A stretch of DNA of 34,233 nt from Singulisphaera sp. GP187. GTDB lineage: Bacteria > Planctomycetota > GCA-002687715. A program made the translations under genes and the position numbers. The notes under the pieces were generated by a model. It did no database searches. It saw only the letters and a list, made by a program, of their open reading frames with translations, and was not told the origin of the DNA. Below, piece after piece: positions 1 through 8,580 of this stretch; within the stretch, counting starts at the first letter, position 1, and the number at the start of each line of letters is the position of its first letter. The stretch is from the NCBI GenBank assembly GCA_945907755.1, contig CAMDTN010000026.1, positions 1 to 34,233 of the forward strand, in the 5' to 3' direction.

Positions 1-989
1 CTGCTGGTGGTGGCCAACACATCGTCGAGTTCTGTGTAGCGCGTGCCTTCGTTCTCTTCGTTGCTGTTCAGCGGGCCCGCAGCAAGGAAGCCCGTGGCAG
101 CGCGGGCCCAACGGTCGGCAGGGTCGAGTTCATCGCCCGCAAGTTGCCAGCGCACGAACACATCCGCGGGCAAATCTTCGTTCATGGCTTTGATCACGAA
201 GTCGCGATAAGGCCACGCATGCGGGCGCTCTTCGTCGAATTCGTAACCATTGCTGTCGGCGTAGCGCGCCACATCCAACCAATGCCGCGCCATGCGTTCG
301 CCGAAGCGCGGGCTGGCCAACAGTTCATCGACCACGCGTTCCCAAGCGCCGTCGGTGTTGGCCACAGCAGAGCCGCCGCTGGCAGCGGCAGCAGCGAAAG
401 CATGCACCGCTTCGGGCGTTGGCGGCAGGCCCGTCAACACCAAGTGTGCACGGCGCAGCAGCGTGGCGGCGCTGGCCGCTGGAGCAGGCGCAAGACCGCG
501 CTGCGATAGCGCATCCAACACAAATGCGTCCACCGGGTGTGCAGCACCGTTGTGCGGCGGCTGCACCGAACGCAGCGGGCCGAAAGACCAGAATGCGCGG
601 TCCGCCGCTGTCACTTCACTGGGGTTGCGCGGCAATTGCGGCGGCGGATCCATGGGCACACCCGCTGCGACCCACGCTTCCAGTGCGGCAATGTCCTCTG
701 CCCGCAGCGCATCCTCCTTGTAGGGCATGCGCGGTTGCTGCTCGCCACGCACCGTAGCCAACAACACGCTGGTGGACGGCGCTTCTATGGCCACCACCGC
801 GCCATGCTTGCCGCCCCGCAGCACTGCTTCGCGAGTGCTCAAATCCAAACCACCCCGTGTCTTTCCGGGGAAATGGCAGCGCACGCAGTGACGCTCCAGT
901 ACCGGCCGCGCGCGCTCCCAAGGCGACGCAACTTGCGCTGGGGCAAGGCCCGCTAACAACATCATGAGGACCAAGAGCTTCGTGATCAC
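1..989 (-). CDS. PSCyt1/DUF1549 secreted cytochrome-type protein (partial, C-terminus outside window)
   Basis: An open frame of 329 codons runs from a GTG at 989 to the left edge without a stop. The N-terminus is a signal peptide (MITKLL, hydrophobic run, APAQ cut site near residue 19). A haem-type C-V-R-C-H motif lies at residues 35-39, and the RMPYKEDAL-like segment typical of PSCyt1 follows near residue 90. From about residue 130 the sequence matches DUF1549/PSCyt2 (FWSF, a [19 protein letters not shown]-like motif, [16 protein letters not shown]-like motif). Such proteins usually continue into DUF1553 and total 700-1100 residues, so about a third is visible. The family is strongly enriched in Planctomycetota and Verrucomicrobiota; its biochemical role is not settled. 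GTG 989 is preferred over ATG 965 because it gives a complete signal peptide with a positive residue. A TAGGAT box (999-1004) ends 9 nt upstream. Confidence 0.85.
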   Translation of the reverse strand, partial: MITKLLVLMMLLAGLAPAQVASPWERARPVLERHCVRCHFPGKTRGGLDLSTREAVLRGGKHGAVVAIEAPSTSVLLATVRGEQQPRMPYKEDALRAEDIAALEAWVAAGVPMDPPPQLPRNPSEVTAADRAFWSFGPLRSVQPPHNGAAHPVDAFVLDALSQRGLAPAPAASAATLLRRAHLVLTGLPPTPEAVHAFAAAAASGGSAVANTDGAWERVVDELLASPRFGERMARHWLDVARYADSNGYEFDEERPHAWPYRDFVIKAMNEDLPADVFVRWQLAGDELDPADRWARAATGFLAAGPLNSNEENEGTRYTELDDVLATTS

Positions 990-998
990 GCAGCGAAG

Positions 999-1004
999 AT
1001 CCTA
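999..1004 (-). promoter_or_regulatory. Candidate -10 box of the PSCyt gene (leaderless type)
   Basis: On the minus strand TAGGAT ends 9 nt before the GTG start at 989. No convincing -35 and no Shine-Dalgarno are seen. It fits the TANNNT-before-start pattern found at other genes in this window, at the long end of the spacing range. Confidence 0.4.
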
Positions 1005-1014
1005 CAGTCCGTGC

Positions 1015-1044
1015 TTGACTTTGGTGGGGGCGGGAGGCCATGCT
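1015..1044 (+). promoter_or_regulatory. Candidate sigma70-type promoter for the 1100 secreted protein
   Basis: TTGACT (1015-1020) is followed after 18 bp by CATGCT (1039-1044). The same spacing and a similar -10 (CATACT) occur before the secreted protein at 25907. Transcription would start near 1051 and leave a leader of about 50 nt carrying the Shine-Dalgarno. Confidence 0.45.
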
Positions 1045-1099
1045 TGTGACAACACTGCCCCGCCTCGGGGTGGCGGCTTTTACCTACGGAGCTTTTTCA

Positions 1100-2134
1100 A
1101 TGCGACCACTCAGTTTTGCGCTGTCCTTTGCGTTCCTTGCTTCAGCCTTGTGCGCCCAAGGCGGCACCATGACCCAACTGGTGAACAACAACACCATCGC
1201 GAATGGCAGCACGGTGACTTGCAACACCACCGTAGCCGGCGCTCAATATCATGTGCAGAACAGTTTCTGGCGCGCGTTCAACCCGTCAGCCATGGGCATC
1301 ACGACGCCCATTGATGTCACATGCATCACCTATGGCGTTGAATTCTGCACTGCGGGCGTAGCCTCTGTTCCAGCGTTCCAACAGCCCTTGCAGATTCGCC
1401 TGCGCAAGGCCATCAATACTCTTGCGTCAACATTCCCCGGAGCCACGCCGGCGGTCACGCACACCGAAATTTTTTCCCAAGCCAATGTTGCCGCCAACGC
1501 CGCCAACAAGGTCTTCACCCGCGGCATGAGCACGGTGGTCACTCTGAACCCCAACGACTTGCTGGTGGTGGAGCTCTACTTGCCTGACGGCGTCGCTGGT
1601 CAGAATGTGCTGTTCCCTGGTTCGAACTCGTTGGGTCAAACGGCCCCTGGTTATATCTCTGCACCCGGTTGCGGCATCGCCGCGCCAACGCCATTCGCTG
1701 GCATCGGCTTCCCCAATGTGCACATTCTGTTGGATGTGAACTATGTGGTCACGGGCGGGCTCTTGGTGCCTTCGGCTTCGACCATCACCATCCCGAGCAG
1801 CGCCAACCCCGGCTTCACCGACTTGACCTTGATAAACACCAACCTGATCCCCGGCCACGAAATCTGGAACATCTACAGTTGGCAGCCCTGCCCCGGCGGC
1901 GTGGGCAGTGGCCCGTTCCTTGGCCTCTGCTTCGTCACTTTGGGCGACGTGCTGCCCCAACTGTCAACACCTTTGGGCTTCGCACCCTTCCACTTCTTGG
2001 CGGATAATTGCACCATGAGCTTCGGTCCCTTCCCCATTCCCAGCGGCATCACGCTGGAGTTGGTGACTGTGGACTACAACTCTCTGACTGCCACACTGAA
2101 TGGAGTGTCCACAGCAATTCAGATCGTCCTCTGA
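1100..2134 (+). CDS. Secreted hypothetical protein
   Basis: A protein of 344 residues with a clear signal peptide (MRPLSFALSF..., ALCAQ cut near residue 20). ATG 1100 is chosen because GGAG at 1088-1091 lies 8 nt upstream and because an upstream start at 1040 would add residues in front of the signal peptide. The mature part is rich in Thr, Ala, Gly, Asn and Val, looks all-beta and has a few Cys residues suited to an extracellular protein. The C-terminal third resembles the beta-sandwich tails of other secreted proteins in this window. No catalytic motif was recognised and no function is proposed. It probably has its own promoter (1015-1044) and lies divergent to the PSCyt gene. Confidence 0.8.
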   Translation: MRPLSFALSFAFLASALCAQGGTMTQLVNNNTIANGSTVTCNTTVAGAQYHVQNSFWRAFNPSAMGITTPIDVTCITYGVEFCTAGVASVPAFQQPLQIRLRKAINTLASTFPGATPAVTHTEIFSQANVAANAANKVFTRGMSTVVTLNPNDLLVVELYLPDGVAGQNVLFPGSNSLGQTAPGYISAPGCGIAAPTPFAGIGFPNVHILLDVNYVVTGGLLVPSASTITIPSSANPGFTDLTLINTNLIPGHEIWNIYSWQPCPGGVGSGPFLGLCFVTLGDVLPQLSTPLGFAPFHFLADNCTMSFGPFPIPSGITLELVTVDYNSLTATLNGVSTAIQIVL

Positions 2135-2168
2135 TCTTTAGGTGTGGCTTTCGGGGCGCAGCGGAACC

Positions 2169-2174
2169 TAAGAT
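2169..2174 (+). promoter_or_regulatory. Candidate -10 box of the EEP hydrolase gene
   Basis: TAAGAT ends 7 nt before ATG 2182. No Shine-Dalgarno is seen. This supports 2182 as the start, because the alternative ATG at 2173 lies inside the box. Confidence 0.4.
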
Positions 2175-2181
2175 GGGCTCC

Positions 2182-3726
2182 ATGCGCCCCGCCTGCATTT
2201 TCGCTGTATTGCTTTTTGTCGCCGCTGCCCTGCCCGCCCAATGGAGCCCCGCAACGGGCCAGTGGGGCAAGACTCTTGCGGACGATGTGCGTGTCATGTC
2301 CTACAACGTGCAGGACTGCTTGTGCTCTACCAACACCAAGCAAGCTGGTGCGAATAACTGGACCGCGCTGGCTCGCATCGTGGCGGCCATGCGCCCGGAT
2401 GTGCTGGTGTTGCAGGAATGCGCCGACAACAGTGGCAACGGCACCGGCACAACCATGGACACCGTGGCCAACATGACCACCGTGATCAATCTGTTCCTTC
2501 ACGGCGGCACCGACACTTTCACCGCGGGCAGCCCCCCGGTCGGCGCCTATGTGCAGCTTTATGCCCCTACCTTCGACCTGCCCTACATCTTCGTCAGCAC
2601 CGTGCACGACAACTACAACCGCAACATCATCTTGTCGCGCTGGCCCTTCGCTGACCTCAATGGCGACACCCAATCACAACTGAGCAACATTCCCAATGTG
2701 ACTGCACACCTCTATGCAGGCGGCGGCAACGGTGGCATCCGCGGCTTCATGTTTGCGGAAATCAACCTGCCCAGCACCTACGCTGGCGACCTCATCGTGG
2801 GCAACGCGCATCTGAAAGCAGGTGGCACTGCGGCTGACCACACCCAGCGCGTCAACGCCGCGCGCAATGTTGCGTATTACATCGACCACTTGCTGAACGG
2901 CGCAGGCACTGGCACTCCGGACCCCTTCGCGAAAATCGCCGATGCACCGGCCGCCGCATTCCTACCGAATCCCAACACAGCAGTGGTGCTCGGCGGTGAT
3001 TGGAACGAAGACGAAGTCACCAACGGCACCGTAGGCCCAGCGGCATGGCTGACAGAGGCGCTCACACCCGATGGCGTAGGCGGCACCGATGGCACCGACC
3101 GGAATCGCACCGATATGGCCCTCGACGGCGCGCAAGATTTTTTCACCGCCAGCACCTCCACCGGCTTCAGCGCCAAGTACGACTACATCGCGTTCCAAGA
3201 CAGCGTGGCGGCGCGCAGGCGCGGGTTTGTCTTCAACACAGCATCGTTGGGCGGCGCATCTATTCCGGCCGCGCTCATCGGATACCCCGGAACAATTTCG
3301 TCCATGACCACCACGGCATCGGACCATCGCCCAGTGATCGTCGATTTCATCTTGCCACGCGCCTTAGCCTGCAACACCGCTGCTATCGATCTCGGCTTCG
3401 CGAAACTCGGCGGCAACATGCTGTTCCCACGGTTCGCGGCTTGCGGATCAACTGCAGTTGGCGCGCCAGTCACACTTGCGCTCAGCGATGCGGCGCCGAG
3501 TGCGCTGATCTACATCGGAGTCGGTGCCACCACTGGTTTTTTGAACATCGCCGGGGGCACCATCTTGCCCACACCTCTCAGCGTTTTGGGGCCGTTCCAA
3601 AGTGATGCGTTGGGAGCATTCTCCATCACGATTCCGAACGGTGCGGGCAGCGCTGTGGTGCAGTGGGCCATCGTGGACCCAGGCGCCACCTTCAGTCTCG
3701 CCTTTTCCAACGGCCTCAGCTTCTGA
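2182..3726 (+). CDS. Secreted endonuclease/exonuclease/phosphatase-family hydrolase with C-terminal beta-sandwich
   Basis: A protein of 514 residues that starts with a signal peptide (MRPACIFAVLLF..., LPAQ). The EEP-fold landmarks occur in order: SYNVQ (metal-site Asn), LQECAD (metal-binding Glu), NAHLKAG (His), GGDWNED (Asp/Asn pair), YDYI and SDHRP (catalytic Asp-His). All key residues of the fold are therefore present. The family cleaves phosphodiesters or phosphomonoesters; the substrate cannot be read from sequence, but secretion suggests scavenging of extracellular DNA, RNA or phospholipid head groups. The last roughly 120 residues, after an ALACNTAA motif, form a separate beta-rich module similar to the whole mature protein encoded at 6355-6819. 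Start 2182 is preferred over 2173. The gene ends before a bidirectional terminator. Confidence 0.87.
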   Translation: MRPACIFAVLLFVAAALPAQWSPATGQWGKTLADDVRVMSYNVQDCLCSTNTKQAGANNWTALARIVAAMRPDVLVLQECADNSGNGTGTTMDTVANMTTVINLFLHGGTDTFTAGSPPVGAYVQLYAPTFDLPYIFVSTVHDNYNRNIILSRWPFADLNGDTQSQLSNIPNVTAHLYAGGGNGGIRGFMFAEINLPSTYAGDLIVGNAHLKAGGTAADHTQRVNAARNVAYYIDHLLNGAGTGTPDPFAKIADAPAAAFLPNPNTAVVLGGDWNEDEVTNGTVGPAAWLTEALTPDGVGGTDGTDRNRTDMALDGAQDFFTASTSTGFSAKYDYIAFQDSVAARRRGFVFNTASLGGASIPAALIGYPGTISSMTTTASDHRPVIVDFILPRALACNTAAIDLGFAKLGGNMLFPRFAACGSTAVGAPVTLALSDAAPSALIYIGVGATTGFLNIAGGTILPTPLSVLGPFQSDALGAFSITIPNGAGSAVVQWAIVDPGATFSLAFSNGLSF

Positions 3727-3891
3727 AGCACGCCCTCGGCAAATGCGCGGCTAGGTAGGCAGCTCCGAGAACGCAGGCGTAGGATGCCGGCAGGAAAGAG
3801 AGCGCGCGCACTGGTCACCTTGTCCAACGTCTCCAAGGCCTCGTGGCTTCTGTGACTTGCTGATGCTCCTCGATGCTTCGGCATCAAATGA

Positions 3892-3930
3892 AAAATGCCG
3901 CGCCGACTTGAAGAGCCGGCGCGGCATTTT
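3892..3930. terminator. Bidirectional Rho-independent terminator
   Basis: A perfect 14-bp inverted repeat (3892-3905 with 3917-3930) with an 11-nt loop. The arms begin with AAAA and end with TTTT, so the hairpin has a U-tract in both directions. It separates the convergent genes ending at 3726 (+) and 3950 (-). A smaller hairpin with a TTCG loop lies just before it (arms 3872-3876 and 3881-3885). Confidence 0.9.
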
Positions 3931-3949
3931 CATCGAACTCGATCCTAGA

Positions 3950-5800
3950 TCAGGAACCCGAGACGAGGTAGCCGTTCAAGCCGTCCGGCGTGAACAGCAG
4001 CGTGGAGCACGCCGGGGTCGCGATCGGGACGCCGGTCGTGAACTGGTAGAACTGGCCGCCGACTGGCGCCGCGCCGAGCGTGGGATTGATCGCCAGCGGC
4101 GTGGACGCTCCGAGCGGGGCTGGAGCGCTTCCCGTCACACCCGCGGAGATGCCGATCCACATCGCCATCGCGGCCGGTGTCGGAAGGACGCCACCGAGAC
4201 TGTCGATCGAGATGTTGCCGGTCACGGTGTCGAAGAGGATGCTGTAGGTGGCCGCATTCGTCGCCACGACGGAGCCGAAGCGGAACACCCCGTTGTAGTT
4301 GACGGAAATGAGCCCCGGGCCCGGATTCGTGATGGTGATGTTGCCGCTGCCGACCGCCGCCGGGTTCAGGTCGTGGTGGGCGCCGACGACCTGCCGCCAA
4401 GAGTTCTCGAGCGCGGTCGGCGAGAAGTCCGCGAACACGAACTGATCGAAGCTGACGAAGCCGTTCGAGACGATCGCCATGTTGCTGCGGGTCGTTCCGA
4501 AGTACGGCATTCCAAGGCTGGCGCAAACCGGCGAGGCGTTGAGGTTGAGGAACACGGCCGATTCATCGGTCGCCGGTCCCGCGAGCGGGAAGATGATGCC
4601 GGGTCCGGTCGTTGTGCTGAGCTGCGCGGCGGCGCTGAGCGCGAAGCCGTCCGGATTCGTTGGGCTGAGGACGATCATCTGAGCAGTGATCGCGGATCCA
4701 GTCGGAAGCGCCGGCGCCGGGAAGTTGAGAACGACGGGTGAGCCGGCCCCGAGCGGGAAGGCGAATCCGGGGAACGTCAAGCCATTGAGGTAGGTCAACG
4801 TCGGGTCGCCACCGAGGACATCGACATTCAAGGTCTGCGTGGCCGTGACTGCGAGGCCGCCCGCGCCGAGCGCCTTGGCGGGGAGCAGGCTCAACGCGAG
4901 TTCCCAGCCGAATCCGACGTGTGTGCTAGCGATCGTCGCGGTGACGTTGTTTCCGACGCAGGTCGTCGAGATGGCCGCGCCGCCCGCAAGGTTGCAGGGG
5001 TTCGCCTGCGCGCCGTTGAAATCGACGCTCGCTTCGGCGCTATTGGTCTCCCAGATCGGAGACGGGGCGCCCGCGACGGCATAGTTGATCTGGAAGGGCA
5101 CGCCCTGCGTGAACGCATTGAGGCTACCGTTCGTGATCGGGAGGTAGGCGCCGGCCACGCCGTTCTGTTGAAGCGCATTGCCCGTCCCCGGGGTCCCGAG
5201 GATCGAGATCGGAGGGAAGAACGTCGAGGCCGTGCTTCCCTGAGCCCCAAAGTCGAGCCAGTAGGTTCCGGGGGAAAGTACGATCGCGTTGCCGGTCATG
5301 GTGATGGCCATGATCTTGCGCGTCTGGTTCGCGGCCGTGCACAAAGCCGGCATCAGGAGGAGCGTACTGCGGAAAGCACCGGTCCACGCGGTCGATGTCA
5401 TCTGGTTCGCCGCGCTGAAGTCGGCGACGATCACTCCACCGGCACCCGGCTGGCCGCACCAGATTCTGTAGTTGCCCGCGGTGAAGGTCGACACCGTCGA
5501 GTTGCCCGTGAGCGTCTGGTAGCCGTAGACCGTGATGTCCGACAGCGTCCAGGTCTGGCCGGCGGGGACGACGAAATCGTCAGCAAGCCGTATCGTCGCA
5601 TTGGCGGTGTAGCCGAACGTGGTGAGCGCCGGTCCACCCAACGCCGCTGATGTGGTGTCGAGCGCGCAGCCATCACCCGACGGGACCGGAAGGATGCAGC
5701 CAGCGGCGGCGCCGGGATTCGTCACGAACGGACCGTTGTTGTACTGCGCGACAAGCGTCGACGACGCGAGGAGCAGGGCGATAACTATGAAACGCTTCAT
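3950..5800 (-). CDS. Large secreted beta-sandwich protein, paralogue of 25907-27556
   Basis: A protein of 616 residues with a signal peptide (MKRFIVIALLLASS..., LVAQ). ATG 5800 is chosen over 5809 because AGGAG at 5810-5814 sits 9 nt upstream of 5800 but directly touches 5809. Residues about 30-240 form one beta domain (LADDFVVPAGQTW and YRIWCGQPGAGG-like motifs). Residues about 250-616 align by eye with residues about 205-549 of the protein at 25907 (shared DFNG, GxGWxxALSxLP, GLTFPGFxFP/GGLIW and VSNGxxxF segments), so the two are paralogues with different N-terminal domains. Function unknown; probably cell-surface. Codon choice (TCG, ACG, CCG, GTC, CTC; few TTG) differs from the rest of the window, including its own paralogue, which suggests acquisition from a relative. 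Confidence 0.82.
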   Translation of the reverse strand: MKRFIVIALLLASSTLVAQYNNGPFVTNPGAAAGCILPVPSGDGCALDTTSAALGGPALTTFGYTANATIRLADDFVVPAGQTWTLSDITVYGYQTLTGNSTVSTFTAGNYRIWCGQPGAGGVIVADFSAANQMTSTAWTGAFRSTLLLMPALCTAANQTRKIMAITMTGNAIVLSPGTYWLDFGAQGSTASTFFPPISILGTPGTGNALQQNGVAGAYLPITNGSLNAFTQGVPFQINYAVAGAPSPIWETNSAEASVDFNGAQANPCNLAGGAAISTTCVGNNVTATIASTHVGFGWELALSLLPAKALGAGGLAVTATQTLNVDVLGGDPTLTYLNGLTFPGFAFPLGAGSPVVLNFPAPALPTGSAITAQMIVLSPTNPDGFALSAAAQLSTTTGPGIIFPLAGPATDESAVFLNLNASPVCASLGMPYFGTTRSNMAIVSNGFVSFDQFVFADFSPTALENSWRQVVGAHHDLNPAAVGSGNITITNPGPGLISVNYNGVFRFGSVVATNAATYSILFDTVTGNISIDSLGGVLPTPAAMAMWIGISAGVTGSAPAPLGASTPLAINPTLGAAPVGGQFYQFTTGVPIATPACSTLLFTPDGLNGYLVSGS

Positions 5801-5809
5801 TGGGAACAT

Positions 5810-5814
5810 CTCCT
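5810..5814 (-). promoter_or_regulatory. Shine-Dalgarno that decides the start at 5800
   Basis: AGGAG on the minus strand lies 9 nt from ATG 5800 and 0 nt from ATG 5809, so only 5800 can use it. Confidence 0.65.
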
Positions 5815-6354
5815 AGGTTGGGATAACAGGGACACCGAACGAGACGCGTAGGGTTGAACCGCGCTCGACTACTTGAAGCCCAACGCCGCCGATCCAGCGG
5901 TTTCAGCTGGATCGATCAAGCGATCAGGTTTCTTGAACTCCTGCGCCAGCAACTACGTGCAGCCACAGTTCATCGTCGGCGAGTCAAACTTGAACCCACC
6001 TCGACGAAGTGAAGGCTATCTCGGCGGTGGTCACGGAAACAAGTCTTTTCTTCGTCACGATTCGAGCGAAAGACGCGGGTTCGATCGCCGCCGGGGGTGT
6101 TCACGGGATCGTGCCAGATCGATGAATACCTAGGAACCGCTGACGGCATAAGACGTGGTTTGTCAGCGTCTTGCGACTCGACCCTAGACAGGCGTGCGGG
6201 GCCACCTAGGTCACGCAGTGTCGCGCTGCGACGGATTCCAGCGGCGACATCGCTGCCGCGACCCTGCAGCATGTTGAGCGCTCGCCCCCAAAACGACCAA
6301 CGCGGACGCAACCTGTGAAGGCCGCGCCCGCGTGGGCACCGAAGAACGATCAGA
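5815..6354. other. 540-bp stretch without a supported gene
   Basis: Both strands were read and no frame has a convincing start, domain or codon pattern. It shares the GATC/CGATCG-rich look of the gene to its left rather than that of the gene to its right. It contains a hairpin with 8-bp perfect arms (5891-5898 and 5906-5913) and a longer-range 7-bp inverted repeat near 6137-6172. A short segment at 6072-6092 looks like the T-arm of a tmRNA or tRNA but lacks the rest of such a gene. Confidence 0.5.
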
Positions 6355-6819
6355 TTAGAAGACCTGAAGCGTTGTGGTGTTGCTGGTGCAGAAAGTGAGG
6401 CCCAAGCTGGGGATGCCGCCACCAAGGCCGCCGCCGCCAAAGCTCGGGAAGCCGATGGCCACCGACTGGCAATGCAGGGTCTGGCTGGGCACTGTAGGAA
6501 TGGTCCCGCCGCTTGGAGCCGCAGGCATCGTGAAGCTAACGGAAGCTGATCCGCCCGCGCTGGCGGTGCCGAGCGGCAGGATGATCATGGGCTGCGCAAT
6601 GTCGAGACTGAAGCCGCCCAACGGGCCTAGGCTGAAGGTGGTGCTGCCGAGGCTTTGCGCCGCAGCGACGAACACCATGCTGCCTGCGGGTGCGCCGGTG
6701 ACACTGATGCCGACGGTCTGGCCGAAGTTGACGGAACCCGTGATGGCGAGGGCAGAGCATTGCGCTGACACGGCGCCTGCGATGACCAGCGACATGATCG
6801 CTGCTGAAAACATTTTCAT
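6355..6819 (-). CDS. Small secreted single-module protein
   Basis: A protein of 154 residues: a signal peptide (MKMFSAAIMSLVIAGAVSAQ) and one beta-rich module of about 130 residues ending in a Gly-rich segment (GGGGLGGG). ATG 6819 has a strong AAGGAG (6827-6832) 7 nt upstream; longer readings run back into ettA. The module resembles the C-terminal tail of the EEP hydrolase at 2182-3726 (same order of a LGPLGG/LGPF motif, a Gly-Ala-Ser strand and a closing hydrophobic strand). Function unknown. It starts 37 bp after the stop of ettA on the same strand and could be read through from it; a TTGACG (6855-6860) with a CATACC downstream may give it its own promoter. No clear terminator follows. Confidence 0.75.
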   Translation of the reverse strand: MKMFSAAIMSLVIAGAVSAQCSALAITGSVNFGQTVGISVTGAPAGSMVFVAAAQSLGSTTFSLGPLGGFSLDIAQPMIILPLGTASAGGSASVSFTMPAAPSGGTIPTVPSQTLHCQSVAIGFPSFGGGGLGGGIPSLGLTFCTSNTTTLQVF

Positions 6820-6856
6820 TGAGTCACTCCTTGGTATGGCGGGTAATGCCCCCCCG

Positions 6857-8524
6857 TCAACCTTTGAGTTTGCGGTATTTCGCGGCGTTGGATTCGCTCT
6901 TGCCACCACGCTCCTCGGCCAAGCGTTCGACATAGGCGCCGTAGTCGCCTTCGAACAGTCGTACCTTGCCGTCGCCTTCAAAGGCCAAGATGTGCGTGGC
7001 CAAACGGTTCAGGAAGTAGCGGTCGTGGGAGACCACCACTGCGCAACCCGGAAACCCCTGCAGGGCATCTTCGAGCACGCGCAGCGTTTCGACATCGAGG
7101 TCGTTGGTGGGCTCGTCAAGTAGCAACACATTGCCGCCGCGCCGCAGCAGCTTCGCCATTTGAATGCGATTGCGTTGGCCGCCGCTGCACTCCCCCACCA
7201 ATTTCTGTTGGTCGGTGCCGCGGAAGTTGAAGCGCGCAACATAGGCGCGGGAGTTCACTTCCTTCTTGCCGATCATCATCAGATCTTTGCCGCCAGTGAT
7301 TTCTTGGAACACGGTCTTCGTTGGATCCAAAGTGTCGCGCATCTGATCGACATAGCAAAGCTCCACCGTGCTGCCGATGGCAACGCTGCCGCCATCAGGT
7401 TTTTCTTGCCCCGCGATCATGCGCAGCACCGTGGTCTTCCCTGTGCCGTTCTTGCCGATGACGCCCACCACCGCGCCAGGCGGGATCTCAAGGTTGAGGT
7501 CTTTCACCAGCGTGTTGTTGCCGTAGGCCTTGCTGACGCCGGTGAAATTGATGACGCGGTCGCCCAGGCGCTGCCCGTGCGGGATCACCAGTTCGATGGC
7601 GTCATCGCGCATTTCAAGTTCGCGCGCTTCCAGTTGCTCGTAGTTGCGAATGCGCGCCTTGTTCTTGGCCACGCGCGCGCGCGGCGACTGCTGGATCCAT
7701 TCCAATTCGCGCTCGATCATGCGGCGCACGCCGGTTTCTTCGCGTTCCTCAACGCGCAGTCTCTCGGCACGCTTGCGCAGGTACTGCGAATAGTTGCCCT
7801 CGTAAGGCGTGGCGCGACCACGATCCAGTTCCAACATCCAGCCCACCACATTGTCCAGGAAGTAGCGGTCGTGGGTGATCAAGATCACACAACCGTGGTA
7901 GGCCTTCAGATGCTGTTCCAACCACTCCACCGTGTCGGCGTCGAGATGGTTGGTGGGCTCGTCCAACAGCAACACATCCGGCTGTTCCATCAGCACTTTG
8001 CACAAAGCCACACGGCGCTGCTCGCCGCCGGAGAGTTTGGTGACATCCGCATCCCCAGGCGGCAGGTTCAACGCGTGCATGGCTAAATCCAGCTCGCGAT
8101 CCAATTCCCAAGCGTTGCGATGGTCGATGCGCTCCTGGACGTGCGACAGCTCGTCCATCACGCGCTCCATTTCTGCGGGGCTCAAATCCGTCGCCAACTT
8201 TTCGTTCAGCGCTTCCCAGTGGTGCAGCATGTCGCGCACAGGCTTCACGGCTTGTTCGAGATTGCCGCGCACATCCAATGTCGGGTCCAATTGCGGCTCT
8301 TGCGACACATAGCCCACGGTGCAGCCGTCCGCTAAGCGCGCGAGGCCTTCGTACTCCTTTTCCACACCCGCCATGATGCGCAGCAGCGTGCTCTTCCCCG
8401 CGCCGTTGTGGCCGATGACACCAATCTTTGCGCCGGGCAAAAAGGCCAGCGTGATATCCCGCAGCACGGGCCCGCGGTCGTAGTTCTTGCACACATCACG
8501 CAACACATAGACATAGTCAGCCAT
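6857..8524 (-). CDS. ettA: Energy-dependent translational throttle protein EttA (ABC-F)
   Basis: A protein of 555 residues, the same length as E. coli EttA as I recall it. It has two ABC domains with no membrane segment: Walker A GHNGAGKST and signature LSGGEQRR in the first, GKNGTGKTT and CSGGQRNR in the second, each followed by a LLLDEPTN Walker B (NHLD, NDLD) and an H-loop (THDRYF, SHDRYF). The charged linker between them (RAERLRVEEREE to RVAKNKARI) is the P-site tRNA interaction motif that identifies the EttA branch. EttA binds the ribosomal E site and gates entry into elongation according to ATP/ADP level. ATG 8524 is preceded by TATGGT (8531-8536) at 6 nt and by no Shine-Dalgarno, suggesting a leaderless mRNA. 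An upstream reading to 8599 would overlap the divergent gene. Confidence 0.96.
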   Translation of the reverse strand: MADYVYVLRDVCKNYDRGPVLRDITLAFLPGAKIGVIGHNGAGKSTLLRIMAGVEKEYEGLARLADGCTVGYVSQEPQLDPTLDVRGNLEQAVKPVRDMLHHWEALNEKLATDLSPAEMERVMDELSHVQERIDHRNAWELDRELDLAMHALNLPPGDADVTKLSGGEQRRVALCKVLMEQPDVLLLDEPTNHLDADTVEWLEQHLKAYHGCVILITHDRYFLDNVVGWMLELDRGRATPYEGNYSQYLRKRAERLRVEEREETGVRRMIERELEWIQQSPRARVAKNKARIRNYEQLEARELEMRDDAIELVIPHGQRLGDRVINFTGVSKAYGNNTLVKDLNLEIPPGAVVGVIGKNGTGKTTVLRMIAGQEKPDGGSVAIGSTVELCYVDQMRDTLDPTKTVFQEITGGKDLMMIGKKEVNSRAYVARFNFRGTDQQKLVGECSGGQRNRIQMAKLLRRGGNVLLLDEPTNDLDVETLRVLEDALQGFPGCAVVVSHDRYFLNRLATHILAFEGDGKVRLFEGDYGAYVERLAEERGGKSESNAAKYRKLKG

Positions 8525-8530
8525 GCGGCC

Positions 8531-8572
8531 ACCATAGCGCGCAAGCCCGCTGCCGAAAGTGCGTGCTACGCT
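8531..8572. promoter_or_regulatory. Divergent leaderless-type promoter pair (ettA / membrane protein)
   Basis: Minus strand: TATGGT (8531-8536), 6 nt before ATG 8524. Plus strand: TACGCT (8567-8572) preceded by TGC (extended -10), 8 nt before ATG 8581. The two start codons are only 56 bp apart and neither has a Shine-Dalgarno. Clear -35 hexamers are not seen. Confidence 0.5.
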
Positions 8573-8580
8573 CGCGCGCC

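Noticed and set aside
1055-1081. Hairpin CCCCG/CGGGG with TTTT behind as a terminator
   Set aside because: The stem is short, it lies just after the candidate start of transcription of the 1100 gene, and no transcript would need to end there.
3951-4750. Long plus-strand frames opposite the 3950-5800 gene
   Set aside because: They encode Arg/Asp-rich sequence typical of antisense shadows in GC-rich DNA; the minus frame has a signal peptide and a paralogue.
6060-6125. tmRNA/tRNA-like T-arm: GACGCGGGTTCGATC at 6072-6086 followed by a GGGGGTG
   Set aside because: The T-stem does not pair properly, no acceptor strand or CCA follows, no D-arm or tag reading frame ending in ALAA was found, and a permuted two-piece layout would need a spacer that is absent.
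5873-6440. Small proteins on either strand in the 5815-6354 gap
   Set aside because: No ribosome site, no domain, Arg-rich shadow-like composition, and one frame runs into the real gene at 6355.
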